From: Evansella halocellulosilytica | GTDB lineage: Bacteria; Bacillota; Bacilli; Bacillales; Salisediminibacteriaceae | DNA: 64,000 nucleotides | NCBI RefSeq assembly: GCF_002335745.1 | Contig: NZ_NIST01000001.1 | Location: 340,156 to 404,155 of the forward strand | Direction: 5' to 3' | In this document: piece after piece, positions 8,081-19,336 of the stretch | How positions within the stretch are numbered: the first letter of the stretch is position 1 | Layout: each line of letters opens with the position of its first letter | Program-made: the position numbers and the translations under genes | The notes under the pieces: generated by a model | Told to the model about the DNA's origin: nothing | The model's input: only the letters and a program-made list of their open reading frames with translations | Databases searched by the model: none

Positions 8081-9355
8081 TTAGTTTCTGACACGAAGCT
8101 TGCCACTTTTTTCTTTTTCAAACGAATCGAAAAACTCCTCGTTCGTTTTCGTATCTTTGACTTTTTTAAGGAATCGCTCTAAAAATTCAGGCTGATCATT
8201 CATCGTCTTACGCATCGCCCATAGGTTTTCAATTTGAACTTTAGGTAACAGCAGTTCCTCACGGCGTGTGCTCGAACGGCGTAAATCAATCGCTGGATAA
8301 ATACGGCGTTCAGCAAGTTTACGGTCAAGATGGAGTTCCATATTCCCTGTTCCTTTAAATTCTTCATAAATGACATCGTCCATCCGTGACCCTGTATCCA
8401 CTAAGGCTGTTGCTAAAATCGTTAAACTGCCGCCTTCTTCAATATTACGCGCTGCACCGAAAAATCGTTTCGGACGATGGAAACTTGCAGGGTCAATACC
8501 ACCTGACAACGTTCGTCCACTTGGCGGGATGACTAAGTTGTAAGCTCGTGCAAGGCGAGTAATACTATCCATTAAAATTACGACGTCTTTTTTTGCTTCG
8601 ACTAAACGCATCGCCCGATCTAAAACAAGCTCTGCTACTTTTATATGATTTTCAGGAACCTCATCAAAGGTAGAGCTGACGACTTCCCCTTTTACTGAAC
8701 GTTCCATATCGGTCACTTCCTCTGGACGTTCGTCGATTAGTAAGACCATTAACTCTAAATCCGGATGATTTTCTGCAATACTGTTCGCAACCTCTTTTAG
8801 CAATAACGTTTTACCTGCTTTTGGCGGTGCTACTATGAGACCACGCTGGCCAAAACCGACCGGTGAGATCATATCAATGACTCTAGAAGCGATCATGTTT
8901 GGTTTATGTTCTAACGTCATTTTCTTCTCTGGATATAGTGGTGTCAGCTGAGGGAAATGAGGACGTTCTCTCGCTAAATCTGGGTCTTCTCCATTTACTG
9001 CTGCTACTTGAAGCAGTCCGTAATAACGTTCATTTTCTTTCGGTCGTCTTACTTTACCAGAAACACGATCACCATTACGCAACTCAAATTTTCGAATCTG
9101 TGAAGCAGAAATGTAAATATCTTGTGAACTTGGCTTATACGTATTCGAACGTAAGAAACCAAATCCTTCAGAAGGAACAATTTCTAAAATTCCTTCCATA
9201 AACATTAAGTCTTCTTTTTCAGCCTGCTTTTGCAGGATAGCAAATATTAATTCTTTTTTCGTGAGTTGACTGTAGTAAGAGACTCTGTACTCACGCGCTA
9301 ATTCATACAATTCCTTTAATTTCATATGCTCCATTTCATTTAATGTCGCACTCAT
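8081..9355 (-). CDS. rho: Transcription termination factor Rho
   Basis: 424 aa. Hexameric RNA-dependent ATPase that terminates transcription. The N-terminal Rho-N helix bundle (residues 1-50, KLKELYELA) is followed by the cold-shock-like RNA-binding domain with GFGFLRS (about 64-70). Walker A is APPKAGKT at 176-183, and Walker B is in VVILMDSITRLARAYN. The Q-loop/R-loop region GGIDPASFHRPKRFFGAARN is present, as is the arginine finger region. Normal length without a large insertion. The nearly 600-bp upstream region suggests a long regulated leader, in line with known rho autoregulation. Confidence 0.97.
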   Translation of the reverse strand: MSATLNEMEHMKLKELYELAREYRVSYYSQLTKKELIFAILQKQAEKEDLMFMEGILEIVPSEGFGFLRSNTYKPSSQDIYISASQIRKFELRNGDRVSGKVRRPKENERYYGLLQVAAVNGEDPDLARERPHFPQLTPLYPEKKMTLEHKPNMIASRVIDMISPVGFGQRGLIVAPPKAGKTLLLKEVANSIAENHPDLELMVLLIDERPEEVTDMERSVKGEVVSSTFDEVPENHIKVAELVLDRAMRLVEAKKDVVILMDSITRLARAYNLVIPPSGRTLSGGIDPASFHRPKRFFGAARNIEEGGSLTILATALVDTGSRMDDVIYEEFKGTGNMELHLDRKLAERRIYPAIDLRRSSTRREELLLPKVQIENLWAMRKTMNDQPEFLERFLKKVKDTKTNEEFFDSFEKEKSGKLRVRN

Positions 9356-9945
9356 TGTGTGTTCACACCTTTACTTGATATTTTTTATTTATTTTTGGGC
9401 TTCAAAGCTCCTTGATGTTTTATACCTCCACACAAGCATAAAGACCCTCTTACAGCAAGGGAACGTAAGCTTGTACATAGAAATGCGATCATATGTATTG
9501 TAGTAACCTATAATGTTCATTAAGTTTTTACATACAATATGTGATTAAATCAATTGATTGTCAAAGAAGATTTTTTGAAGCCAATTAGAAGTATCTGGAG
9601 GTAAATTCAGATTGCATATAGGCAATTAACATTTTGTTGTTACTTATATACTATAACATTTCAAGTTACTATAATAAAAGCATAATTTCAATCATTAATC
9701 AAGCTGTTCTAGCAATTTTATAGCCGCTGCAGAAAATCATTTAAACAAAACTAAGCTCATCCTATAAAAAGTTTCCCATTAAGTGAATTTTACTTATTCT
9801 GTGCAAGTCCCATAATGACGAAAGTCTTCGTTGACTTTATACGATCTTCCATAACTTTTATAAAGAAAGGGAGAGGAGGAAGCCTCCTCACTCTTTTCTT
9901 CAATCGGCACAGCTTATAATGATTCCATTTGTTAAGAATGCTGTT
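9356..9945. other. Long rho upstream region
   Basis: 590 bp with no gene. Apart from the glpX terminator at its far end it is AT-rich. It holds a possible long hairpin near 9435-9475 (CAAGC...GCTTG). Probably the untranslated leader of rho; I cannot identify the promoter with confidence. Confidence 0.4.
9863..9900 (-). terminator. Terminator after glpX
   Basis: Near-perfect stem AAGAAAGGGAGAGGAGG / CCTCCTCACTCTTTTCTT with a 3-base loop. Read leftward it precedes CTTTCTTTAT. Confidence 0.65.
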
Positions 9946-10911
9946 TTAGCGTATTACTAAATCAGGTTTTTTGTTCAGAAGATGCTTTCCATCGATGAAG
10001 CGGACTGTACCAGATTTCGCTCTCATTACGACTGATTGTGTCGTTCCAGCAGTCCCTTTGTAACGTACACCTTTTAATAACTCTCCATCTGTTACTCCAG
10101 TAGCAGCAAAGATGGCATCGTCACCGCTGACGAGGTCATCCATTTTTAAAACACTGTTAATGTCTCCGATCCCCATTTTTTCACAACGGGCAGCTTCTTC
10201 TTCATTTTGTGGGAGTAACTTTCCTTGGATTTCACCACCGAGACATTTTAATGCAACTGCTGCAAGTACTCCTTCAGGAGCGCCACCTGAGCCTAATAGA
10301 ATGTCAACTCCAGTGTCATCGAAAGCTGTATTGATTGCTGCAGCAACGTCACCATCTTGAATTAATTTAATTCTTGCACCTGTTTCACGAATTTCTTCAA
10401 TGACTTTTTCATGTCTTTTCCGTTTTAAAATTGCAACAACGAGGTCATCAATATCTTTATTTTTCGCCTTTGCGACGGCGTGCAAATTATCAGCTACCGG
10501 TGCATTAATATCAACCTTCCCAACAGAATCAGGACCGACTGCGATTTTCTCCATATACATGTCTGGTGCATGGAGCAAGTTTCCATGGTCGGCAATCGCA
10601 ATAACTGCAAGTGCATTCCAATCACCATTAGCAACGATGTTCGTTCCTTCTAATGGATCAACAGCAACGTCAACACGTGGTCCATAGCCGTTTCCAAGCT
10701 TTTCACCTATGTAAAGCATCGGTGCTTCGTCCATTTCACCTTCACCAATGACAACAGTCCCTTTCATTGGTACGGTATCAAATACATCTCTCATCGCTTC
10801 AGTCGCTGCTTGATCTGCAGACTCTTTATTCCCTCTTCCCATCCATCTAGCCGAAGCAAGTGCTGCGGCTTCCGTCACTCTGACTAATTCCATAGATAAA
10901 CTTCGTTCCAT
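9946..10911 (-). CDS. glpX: Fructose-1,6-bisphosphatase, class II (GlpX)
   Basis: 321 aa. Hydrolyses fructose 1,6-bisphosphate to fructose 6-phosphate in gluconeogenesis. Metal-binding motifs of the class II family are present: [11 protein letters not shown] at 56-66 and DPLEGT at 85-90. The phosphate and substrate segments [11 protein letters not shown] and FAATGVTDG follow. Position between murA and rho matches ywjI of B. subtilis, as I recall. Its own terminator follows. A gluconeogenic enzyme grouped with fsa and fbaA, which act on the same sugar phosphates. Confidence 0.95.
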   Translation of the reverse strand: MERSLSMELVRVTEAAALASARWMGRGNKESADQAATEAMRDVFDTVPMKGTVVIGEGEMDEAPMLYIGEKLGNGYGPRVDVAVDPLEGTNIVANGDWNALAVIAIADHGNLLHAPDMYMEKIAVGPDSVGKVDINAPVADNLHAVAKAKNKDIDDLVVAILKRKRHEKVIEEIRETGARIKLIQDGDVAAAINTAFDDTGVDILLGSGGAPEGVLAAVALKCLGGEIQGKLLPQNEEEAARCEKMGIGDINSVLKMDDLVSGDDAIFAATGVTDGELLKGVRYKGTAGTTQSVVMRAKSGTVRFIDGKHLLNKKPDLVIR

Positions 10912-10977
10912 TTTGTTTCCCCTCGCCTTACTTTATTTAACGTTCTCTTCTTTCACATGACAAAATTAACGGTTTTA

Positions 10978-12267
10978 CTATGAGTTTTCTACTTCTTCTT
11001 CAGCCTCTTGCTCTGTCATTTTTTCTCGCCATACCTTCGCACCTAGTCCAATTAATTTTTCTTCAAGGTGGGCATATCCACGGTCGATATGGTCAACTCC
11101 GGTAATTTCAGTAATCCCCTTCGCCATTAATCCAGCAACAACAAGAGCTGCACCCGCACGAAGATCACTTGCACGCACTTTCGCTCCTTGCAAGCGGCTT
11201 CCGCCATTAATTAATGCTGACCTTCCTTCAACTTTTATGTCAGCACCCATTCTCCGCAATTCATCAATGTGTTTAAATCGTGCATTATAGATTGTGTCTG
11301 TTACCATACTACTTCCATATGCACTCGTTAGTAATGAAGTAAAGGGCTGTTGTAAATCAGTTGGAAAACCAGGATGTACTAATGTTTTCACATCGACTGG
11401 ATTTAATTTTTCGTGCGTTCTAATGAAAATCTGGTCATCTCCAACTTCAACCATAACTCCCATCTCACGGAGCTTCGCAATAAGTGATTCCACATGATCT
11501 GGAATGACGTTATCAATTAAAACAGACTGTCCCATTGCAGAAGCGATAATCATATACGTACCTGCTTCAATACGATCTGGGATAATCGAATGACGACAGC
11601 CGTGTAATTCGTCAACACCATCGATTCGAATAACGTTCGTTCCAGCCCCTTTAATTTTTGCCCCCATACTCGACAGAAGTGTTGCAACATCAATGATTTC
11701 CGGCTCTTTCGCAGCATTTTCAATAATCGTTCTGCCTTTTGCTCTAACTGCCGCAAGCATAATATTGATCGTTGCACCGACACTAACAACATCAAGATAA
11801 ATGCGAGCACCAATGAGCTCATCCGCCTGCAAGTAAATGGCGCCTTGCTCGTTCGTCACCTTTGCGCCAAGTGCCTCAAACCCTTTTATATGCTGATCAA
11901 TAGGCCGTGGTCCAAGATTACATCCTCCTGGAAGACCAATGACAGCTTTTTTAAATTTCCCTAGCATTGCCCCCATCATATAATAGGATGCACGCAGCTT
12001 CTTCACTCGCCCATTTGGAAGAGGCATTGCAAACATTTCTTCCGGCTGAATGGTTAACGTATCATTTTCTAGTTCTGTTCTGCCACCTATCTCTTCTAAT
12101 AGCTCTGCTAATGTTTCTACGTCTGAGATGGTTGGAAGATTATCAATTGTAACGGTAGAGTCGGCCAAAATAGCAGCTGGAATTAATGCAACAGCACTAT
12201 TTTTTGCCCCGCTAATTTGGACCGTTCCTTCTAAATAATGGCCACCTTCAATCAATAGTTTATCCAT
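10978..12267 (-). CDS. UDP-N-acetylglucosamine 1-carboxyvinyltransferase (MurA family)
   Basis: 429 aa. Transfers enolpyruvate from PEP to UDP-GlcNAc, the first committed step of peptidoglycan synthesis. The active-site loop [12 protein letters not shown] carries the catalytic, fosfomycin-reactive cysteine at residue 116. The N-terminal [13 protein letters not shown] segment and [10 protein letters not shown] are family signatures. Bacillus has two paralogues; position between fsa and glpX indicates this is the MurZ/MurAB one rather than the MurAA copy. An acidic C-terminal tail ([11 protein letters not shown]) is visible. The 370 bp upstream contain an old repeat fragment. Confidence 0.95.
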   Translation of the reverse strand: MDKLLIEGGHYLEGTVQISGAKNSAVALIPAAILADSTVTIDNLPTISDVETLAELLEEIGGRTELENDTLTIQPEEMFAMPLPNGRVKKLRASYYMMGAMLGKFKKAVIGLPGGCNLGPRPIDQHIKGFEALGAKVTNEQGAIYLQADELIGARIYLDVVSVGATINIMLAAVRAKGRTIIENAAKEPEIIDVATLLSSMGAKIKGAGTNVIRIDGVDELHGCRHSIIPDRIEAGTYMIIASAMGQSVLIDNVIPDHVESLIAKLREMGVMVEVGDDQIFIRTHEKLNPVDVKTLVHPGFPTDLQQPFTSLLTSAYGSSMVTDTIYNARFKHIDELRRMGADIKVEGRSALINGGSRLQGAKVRASDLRAGAALVVAGLMAKGITEITGVDHIDRGYAHLEEKLIGLGAKVWREKMTEQEAEEEVENS

Positions 12268-12309
12268 AACCAGCTTCCCTTCTATGAAACTTTACCAAGC
12301 ATACAGATG

Positions 12310-12430
12310 CCTGAATCCGTAATATTAGTTGTTGATATGCCATTCATCTGATCGCTTTCCGCGGTAACGGATTCGAGTGATAACCTCATCTTATCAAATC
12401 TCTTAGAAACAGCCTTAACTTTCATTTATC
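12310..12430 (+). repeat. Remnant of a dispersed GC-rich repeat
   Basis: The stretch CCTGAATCCGTAAT...TGTTGATATGCCAT...CATCT...TCGCTTTCCGCGG (12310-12365) matches, in opposite orientation, the right-hand repeat at about 20953-21010 at most positions. A second TCACAGATTCAGG end lies at about 12430. The interior seems deleted, leaving only the ends. Confidence 0.6.
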
Positions 12431-12569
12431 ACAGATTCAGGAAATGATTATATTTCCATTGTATGGATGATAGAGACTATTAATACCATCATGTCCGTTC
12501 CTTTTACATTTTAGACGAAAACGAACGCAGACCTTTGATAAAAGAAAGTATCATTCAGTGATGTGCAAA

Positions 12570-12592
12570 AGGCACCTTAAAGGAAGGTGCCT
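12570..12592 (-). terminator. Terminator after fsa
   Basis: 9-bp stem AGGCACCTT / AAGGTGCCT with a 5-base loop, followed leftward by TTTTG. Confidence 0.75.
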
Positions 12593-12639
12593 ACTATTAT
12601 GATAGCAAAGTAAATCATCGGACGTCTGTGCCGATTCAT

Positions 12640-13287
12640 CTACTGTTGTGTCTTTTCCCAATCCGCTAAAAACTTCTCGATTCCTTGGTCTGTTAGCGGG
12701 TGTTTCACGAGCTGATGTATGACCTTAAGAGGTAAAGTAGCAATATGAGCTCCTCTCATCGCGGACTCTGTTACATGCTGTGGGTGTCGGACTGAGGCAG
12801 CGATGATTTCCGTACTGATACCATGTAAGTCAAAGGTTTCTGCAATCTTTGAAATTAACTCAAGTCCGTCATGCCCAATATCATCTAAACGGCCTAAAAA
12901 CGGAGATACATAGGTCGCACCTGCACGAGCTGCAAGCAATGCTTGATTGACAGTGAAAACTAATGTCACATTCGTTTTAATGTTTAAATCGCTGAACGTC
13001 CGAACAGCTTTTAATCCTTCTAATGTCATCGGAACTTTCACTGTGATATTAGGTGCAATCGCTGCTAGCTCTTTTCCTTCCTCGATCATTCCTTCAGCAT
13101 CTGTTGCTATGACTTCTGCACTAACAGATCCTGTTGTAACGACTGATGTTATTTCTTTTAACCGTTCGTGAAAATCGATTCCTTCTTTTACTACTAATGA
13201 TGGATTAGTCGTAACTCCAGACAATATACCTAATTCATGAGCTTCTTTAATTTCATCTATATTCGCCGTATCAATGAAAAATTTCAT
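12640..13287 (-). CDS. Transaldolase / fructose-6-phosphate aldolase family (TalC/Fsa type)
   Basis: 215 aa, the short form typical of Bacillus. Schiff-base lysine is K84 in [30 protein letters not shown] and the SPFLGRLDD region are family signatures. It acts in the non-oxidative pentose phosphate pathway as transaldolase, or cleaves fructose 6-phosphate; sequence alone does not separate the two. Order murA-fsa-fbaA is as in B. subtilis (ywjH). A cre-like sequence with one mismatch lies at 13312-13325, just upstream; catabolite control is possible but weakly supported. Confidence 0.93.
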   Translation of the reverse strand: MKFFIDTANIDEIKEAHELGILSGVTTNPSLVVKEGIDFHERLKEITSVVTTGSVSAEVIATDAEGMIEEGKELAAIAPNITVKVPMTLEGLKAVRTFSDLNIKTNVTLVFTVNQALLAARAGATYVSPFLGRLDDIGHDGLELISKIAETFDLHGISTEIIAASVRHPQHVTESAMRGAHIATLPLKVIHQLVKHPLTDQGIEKFLADWEKTQQ

Positions 13288-13360
13288 GATAACACCTCTT
13301 TTAAGTATTATTGATAACGTTTTCGGTTTTCGAAAGATTTAGACGATATGAGCGAAAAAT

Positions 13361-13401
13361 GAAAGCTGGACAACACTCATCATGAGAGGTCTCCAACTTT
13401 C
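13361..13401 (-). terminator. Terminator after fbaA
   Basis: Stem GAAAGCTGGA (13361-13370) / TCCAACTTTC (13392-13401) with one mismatch. The minus-strand transcript continues with ATTTTTCG. Confidence 0.7.
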
Positions 13402-13433
13402 ATTCATTTGTCATTTCACTTTTGTACCATTAG

Positions 13434-14297
13434 TTACGCTTTGTTTGAAGATCCAAATTCACGCATTTTGCCAATGACAGTTTCTTTAATCGCATCACGT
13501 GCTGGTCCTAAGTATTTACGCGGATCATACATTTCTGTGTTGTCCGCAAGTACTTCACGAACACGTTTAGCAGATGAAATTTGATTTTCAGTGTTTACAT
13601 TGATTTTAGCAGTTCCTAAAGAAATCGCTTTTTGGATATCTTTCGTCGGAATTCCAGTTCCGCCGTGAAGAACTAAAGGTACACCTGTTAATTTTGCTAC
13701 TTCTTCCATACGGTCAAAACCAAGGTTTGGTTCACCTTTATATGGACCATGTACAGAACCTAACGCTGGTGCAAAGCAGTCTACGTTTGTTTCACGAACT
13801 AACTCATCACACTCAGATGGAATTGCGTATGCAGCTTCTGCATCGTCAACAACTAGATCGTCTTCTTGTCCACCGATACGACCTAATTCTGCTTCAACAG
13901 AAATGCCTAATGTATGTGCTACATCAACTACTTTTTTCGTAAGAGCGATGTTCTCTTCTAACGGATGATGAGAACCGTCAATCATAACTGACGTAAAGCC
14001 TGCGTACATTGCTTCGACACACTTTTCAAAGCTAGAACCGTGGTCTAAATGAATCGCTACAGGTACTGTTGTTTCATATTCAGCCATTAGAGCTTCAACA
14101 ATGCTGACGACTGTGTGGAAACCACCCATGTAACGAGCAGCCCCTTCAGAAACTCCTAGGATGACTGGAGACTGTTCTTCTTCAGCAGCTTGCAGGATTG
14201 CTTGTGTAAACTCTAAGTTGTTTAAGTTAAATTGTCCTACAGCGTACCCTTCTGCTTTTGCTTTTTCAAGCATTTCTTTCATTGATACTAAAGGCAT
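13434..14297 (-). CDS. fbaA: Fructose-bisphosphate aldolase, class II
   Basis: 287 aa. Zinc-dependent cleavage of fructose 1,6-bisphosphate into dihydroxyacetone phosphate and glyceraldehyde 3-phosphate. The metal and catalytic segment [10 protein letters not shown] places H83, D85 and H86. [12 protein letters not shown] and [10 protein letters not shown] carry further zinc and phosphate ligands. The latter gives the class II GxGxP phosphate loop. Strong RBS (AAAGGAGGATATTTAGA) before ATG 14297. Central glycolytic enzyme with normal length. Own terminator downstream. Confidence 0.97.
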   Translation of the reverse strand: MPLVSMKEMLEKAKAEGYAVGQFNLNNLEFTQAILQAAEEEQSPVILGVSEGAARYMGGFHTVVSIVEALMAEYETTVPVAIHLDHGSSFEKCVEAMYAGFTSVMIDGSHHPLEENIALTKKVVDVAHTLGISVEAELGRIGGQEDDLVVDDAEAAYAIPSECDELVRETNVDCFAPALGSVHGPYKGEPNLGFDRMEEVAKLTGVPLVLHGGTGIPTKDIQKAISLGTAKINVNTENQISSAKRVREVLADNTEMYDPRKYLGPARDAIKETVIGKMREFGSSNKA

Positions 14298-14800
14298 TCT
14301 AAATATCCTCCTTTAAATTCACGAACATTATGCATCAACTTCTTTAAACATTGTTCAAAAAGTCCGGGAAAAAGACTGTCGAGTATTGTCTCAGTTTAGC
14401 TACCTGTTGATCACGTGAAAAGACCATTTGCCAGCACTCCAAGTTGCTTCTTACTAAATGGTCGGGACAGCGCGCAAAACTATTGCTTCATACTGCGCCC
14501 ATCATTACACTAACCTTCGCCACTTCGATCTTCGCGGCCTTTTTTGTCCTTCTCTTCAAACATGCTTTTTTATGGTTTCAATACATACAAACGATAATGA
14601 TAATATTTGCAGCTATTTGCAGGAATATCCTTACCATTTGTATGAATCGGACGTTTACGCGAAAAAAGCCATGAACCGATTTTTGGTCACAGCAAAATGA
14701 AACCATTCCGCAAGTTGACTCACAAATGTATTATAGCATACGAAAATGGTTTTTCACGTAAATATGAAAAGAATTATTAAACCATTCAACTGTAAGCGCT
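14298..14800. other. spo0F-fbaA intergenic region
   Basis: 500 bp without a convincing gene. It contains an 8-bp stem GACCATTT (14422-14429) / AAATGGTC (14456-14463), followed leftward by TCTTTTC, that could terminate the spo0F transcript. The rest is presumably the promoter region of fbaA. Confidence 0.45.
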
Positions 14801-15163
14801 TTATACTTTTAGATAGTTTTTCACTTTCTCTTTCACTTCATCAATATCGAACGGTTTTGCAAAATGTGTGAGTGCTCCTAGGTCCATTGCTTCATTGATC
14901 ATCTCAAGTTCTCCATAAGCGGTCATCATGATGACATCTGATTTTGCACCCATTTTCTTTATTTCCCTTAAAATTTCTAGTCCGTCCATCCCCGGAATTT
15001 TCATATCTAACAAGATCAGGTCTGGTTCGTTTTCTTCTACGATTTTTAATGCCTGTTTTCCGTTAGAGGCTTGTAAAGTATCATAGCCATCCTTTTCAAA
15101 AACTTCGGTTAATAATACACGAATACCAAATTGATCATCAACGATTAATAGTTTTTTATGCAT
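14801..15163 (-). CDS. spo0F: Spo0F, sporulation phosphorelay response regulator
   Basis: 120 aa from ATG 15163, preceded by AGGAGGAAAAAGATC; the longer frame upstream is not coding. A single receiver domain with no output domain. It accepts phosphate from sporulation histidine kinases and passes it to Spo0B, then Spo0A. Acidic pocket D9/D10 ([11 protein letters not shown]), phosphorylated aspartate D53 ([13 protein letters not shown]), the switch threonine in MMTAYGE and lysine in FAKPFD are all present. Located between fbaA and ywjG as in B. subtilis. A sigma-H-type promoter lies about 55 bases upstream. Confidence 0.97.
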   Translation of the reverse strand: MHKKLLIVDDQFGIRVLLTEVFEKDGYDTLQASNGKQALKIVEENEPDLILLDMKIPGMDGLEILREIKKMGAKSDVIMMTAYGELEMINEAMDLGALTHFAKPFDIDEVKEKVKNYLKV

Positions 15164-15223
15164 GATCTTTTTCCTCCTATAGTTAATCCGAAATTTTCCG
15201 GAGACACCACACTCATTGTATAT

Positions 15224-15248
15224 ATTCGCTATAACGACCTCAATTCCT
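15224..15248 (-). promoter_or_regulatory. Probable sigma-H promoter of spo0F
   Basis: On the minus strand, AGGAATT (15242-15248), 12 bases, then GCGAAT (15224-15229). This matches the sigma-H consensus (AGGAWWT, 12-14 bases, GAAT), and the expected start site is about 50 bases before the spo0F ATG. B. subtilis spo0F is known to use sigma-H. No clear Spo0A box was found next to it. Confidence 0.7.
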
Positions 15249-15525
15249 GCCGTCAAAATTTATAAGACTAGCAAAAATTTCTTGTTTTTTTAGCTAAGTT
15301 TGTCACGGACATATGCTCGGTGTCATATCGGCCCTTTCTTCTATTCTTCTATATAAAACTCGTGATAGCGAATTTACGCGCAATTGTAATGTCCAATACG
15401 CCATCTACACGGTTCAGGATTTTTTCCTAAAAACACTTGATTGCACAGTTTTGCATATTGCTTTTCGTTTTGTCAAACTTATTGATACACTTTAGTCTAA
15501 ATAGTAGCTGAAGGGAGAGAAACAT

Positions 15526-16056
15526 ATGAAAATTTTCCGAACCCAATTGCAAGGGCTCATTACGAACATAGATGAATTTGAAGAACAGTTTGAAGAAGCT
15601 TCTCGGGTGATTGCACAAAGCATTATAAGTGACGGAGAGCTGTGGATATACGGAGAAAAAGAAATGCAAGGAATTGTCGCACAAGCAACAGAAGGAGACG
15701 ATCCTTTTCCAACTGTTAGAATAGCTTCAGAGCGCACTGCATTTTCAGAATTAGATACCCTTATCGTCTGTTCAACCGATCCATACAGTGAGCAAACAAA
15801 AAAGATCGTTGAAAAAGCAAGAGAATCCGGCTGTCAAATCATCGGAATAAGCTCACATGATACGACGTTGAAGGAGCAAAATCGAAGCAGTTGGACCGAT
15901 GCATGTCAATTTTACTTTTCAACCGGCGTTAAACAAGGACTCGTTCCAACTGAAGAAGGCAATCGAATAGGTACTCCCCACCTGCTCATCGCGCTTCATA
16001 TTTATTACGCACTATACTTCACCCTCCAAGAATACTTAGAAGAGTTCGAGATGTGA
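15526..16056 (+). CDS. ywjG: DUF2529 protein, YwjG-like
   Basis: 176 aa, rightward and divergent from spo0F, preceded by GGGAGAG. The sequence matches what I know of YwjG (UPF0714/DUF2529): a SIS-like alpha/beta fold with GELWIYGEKEMQGI, then LIVCSTDPYSEQ and IIGISSHDT resembling sugar-isomerase phosphate loops. A possible sugar-phosphate binding role is inferred from the fold and is not established. It ends convergently with pyrG, and a 47-base palindrome lies between the two. Confidence 0.85.
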   Translation: MKIFRTQLQGLITNIDEFEEQFEEASRVIAQSIISDGELWIYGEKEMQGIVAQATEGDDPFPTVRIASERTAFSELDTLIVCSTDPYSEQTKKIVEKARESGCQIIGISSHDTTLKEQNRSSWTDACQFYFSTGVKQGLVPTEEGNRIGTPHLLIALHIYYALYFTLQEYLEEFEM

Positions 16057-16094
16057 TTGATGAACTGATTGTTGATGGATAAGACAAGCTTAAG

Positions 16095-16141
16095 AAACCC
16101 AGAAAACCCCAGGTGCCAGGCACCTGGGGTTTTCTGGGTTT
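16095..16141. repeat. GTGCC-GGCAC palindrome, copy 3
   Basis: Perfect 47-base palindrome with 23-bp arms around A16118. The core CAGGTGCC-A-GGCACCTG equals copy 4, but the outer arms (AAACCCAGAAAACCC and complement) are unrelated to it. Followed by a T run on the plus strand, so it probably terminates ywjG; it also abuts the pyrG stop codon. Confidence 0.9.
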
Positions 16142-16142
16142 T

Positions 16143-17822
<1,680 letters not shown>

Positions 17823-17992
17823 TCATCGACGTTATACTACCGTCAATAGGTTTTATAAATGCTAATAGTTTTAAAAAAAATCAGGGTAATAAAAGCATTT
17901 ATCTTCTTTTGTATACTGATGCTGATTTCAGCATTTCATGTATTTTTTATAAATAGAATTTTTCCCCGAAATGGCCATTCAAAAAATAAAAA

Positions 17993-18035
17993 AACAAAAG
18001 TACCCACCTCTGCTAATGGAGGGGGCACTTTTGTT
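17993..18035 (-). terminator. pyrG leader attenuator terminator
   Basis: On the minus strand AACAAAAGTGCCCCCTC pairs with GAGGTGGGTACTTTTGTT and is followed by a long T run (TTTTTTTATTTTTT). The 5' arm contains GCCCCCUCC, which can instead pair with a poly-G 5' end. It lies about 47-90 bases after the predicted start and 250 bases before the pyrG ATG. It also sits downstream of rpoE, so it may terminate that transcript too. Confidence 0.8.
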
Positions 18036-18079
18036 ATATATATCGTATCGATCTTCTTTCGCATTTACTATAAGTAAAG

Positions 18080-18118
18080 CCCAAAAAGAATTTTAGCGAG
18101 AAGTGACAAAAAAGTCAA
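18080..18118 (-). promoter_or_regulatory. pyrG promoter with GGGCU start (reiterative transcription)
   Basis: Minus strand: -35 TTGACT (18113-18118), 17-base spacer, -10 TAAAAT (18090-18095), 7 bases, then GGGCTTTA with the first G at 18082. In B. subtilis, pyrG transcripts start GGGCU; low CTP causes slippage that adds G residues, and the poly-G tail pairs with a C/U-rich terminator arm and prevents termination. All parts are visible here. Confidence 0.85.
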
Positions 18119-18191
18119 GATGCGAAACGATAATATGTTCTCTTAATATCAATGAATGTTGAGAACTTGCTTTTAAGACACTCAGAAGAGC

Positions 18192-18668
18192 TTATAAGTC
18201 GTCTTCATCATCTTTTGAATCTAGATCCTCATCGAAATCATCGCCTTCAACCTCATCATCAAAATCTGAATCTTCTTCGTTTGCTAACTCATCGAGTTCA
18301 TCTTCTAAGTCCTCAAACTCATCAAAATCTTCTTCGTCGTCAAAAGCTTCTTCTTCCTCATCACGCTTCTTCTTACGCGCTCTGTTCGTTTGAGAAAGTT
18401 CTTCTTCGGTTTGGTCAAAAGGATACCATGCGCGAAGAGCCCAGTTATTGTCGCCAACATTAACGAAGCGACCGTCCATCGACATCTCAGTATAGAGGTG
18501 TGCAATACGCTCTTTCACATGTTCCTCACTTAGTCCCTTTACATCTGCTACTTGTTTAAGTAGAGTGTGATAATTATAAGGGGTCTTATGCTCCTTTAAC
18601 AGGTCATAAGCAATTTCAATCATGGCTATTTCTTTCAGCTGAGCCTCCGTGTACTGTTTGATGCTCAC
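18192..18668 (-). CDS. rpoE: RNA polymerase delta subunit
   Basis: 158 aa from GTG 18668. An in-frame GTG at 18677 sits too close to the AAAGGAA site, so the inner start is preferred. The delta subunit speeds RNA polymerase recycling and raises promoter sensitivity to initiating nucleotide. The N-terminal HARE-HTH domain is about residues 10-95 (MIEIAYDLLKEH through GDNNWALRAWYPFDQ). The C-terminal half is almost entirely Asp/Glu, the expected disordered acidic tail. Directly upstream of pyrG, as in other Bacillaceae. Confidence 0.96.
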   Translation of the reverse strand: MSIKQYTEAQLKEIAMIEIAYDLLKEHKTPYNYHTLLKQVADVKGLSEEHVKERIAHLYTEMSMDGRFVNVGDNNWALRAWYPFDQTEEELSQTNRARKKKRDEEEEAFDDEEDFDEFEDLEDELDELANEEDSDFDDEVEGDDFDEDLDSKDDEDDL

Positions 18669-19032
18669 ATCCGGCACTTCCTTTCAATGAATATTATATC
18701 GTATTTCATTTAGTAAAACGTCAGTTATGTTGTGGATCTATGCTGCATTCTTTACTCAATTCGTTAAGCTTCAAGCTTAACAGTGTTACGAATTCATACC
18801 TTTCATTATAAACACATCTAATATTATTATGCCAGTCTAATCCAATCATTTGAAGAAGTTTTTTCATTATCGGGATTTTCACGCTTCGTTTGAAGAAGAA
18901 TAAGCTGAGTTTTCCAAGAGTGATCGTCTTTCACTCGAGAGATCGCTCATCAAGAAAACCCGTCAGCATTGAGAGATCATAGACTAACCCTTTTAACTAT
19001 CTTTCACCACTGTTTAACTTGTTTTACTATGT

Positions 19033-19260
19033 ATTACCTGAATCCGTGATGAATTAATTTATTCTTTGTATGAATCCTAAAAATCTTTCGATTTAACTTG
19101 GTGGAGTAAATACTCGAATCCGTAACTGGCGGACGCTTTCCGCGGGCACGGCCTCAGCCTCCTCAACGCAAAGACCAGCGTCTGCGGGGTCTTCAGCTCG
19201 TGCTGTTCCCGCTGGAGTCGCCGCCATTCACTTCTTCGAGTGAACAGAAGGTTCTTCATA
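19033..19260 (+). repeat. Left GC-rich repeat beside the IS1380-like element
   Basis: Begins TTACCTGAATCCGTGAT (about 19033-19050), repeats a TGAATCCGTAAC-like end at 19111, then contains GGCGGACGCTTTCCGCGGGC and, in inverted form, GGAGTCGCCGCC. The region is much richer in G+C than its surroundings. Related sequences occur at 12310, 20870-21010 (inverted) and 58245-58350. No coding function seen. Confidence 0.7.
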
Positions 19261-19336
19261 AATAAGTCTTCAAACCTTGCTATAATAAGAATAGGAACTG
19301 TTTTTGGTTCAAATTCTTATTCACCAGGAAGGTGTT

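Noticed and set aside
13312-13325. cre site upstream of fsa
   Set aside because: One mismatch at a conserved position, and no independent support; not listed as a feature.
14444-14700. Two overlapping small open frames upstream of fbaA
   Set aside because: Poor start context and no family resemblance. Region more likely holds the spo0F terminator and fbaA promoter.
18152-18463. Rightward open frame opposite rpoE
   Set aside because: Antisense shadow of the Asp/Glu-rich tail of the delta subunit; composition is dictated by GAT/GAA codons on the other strand.
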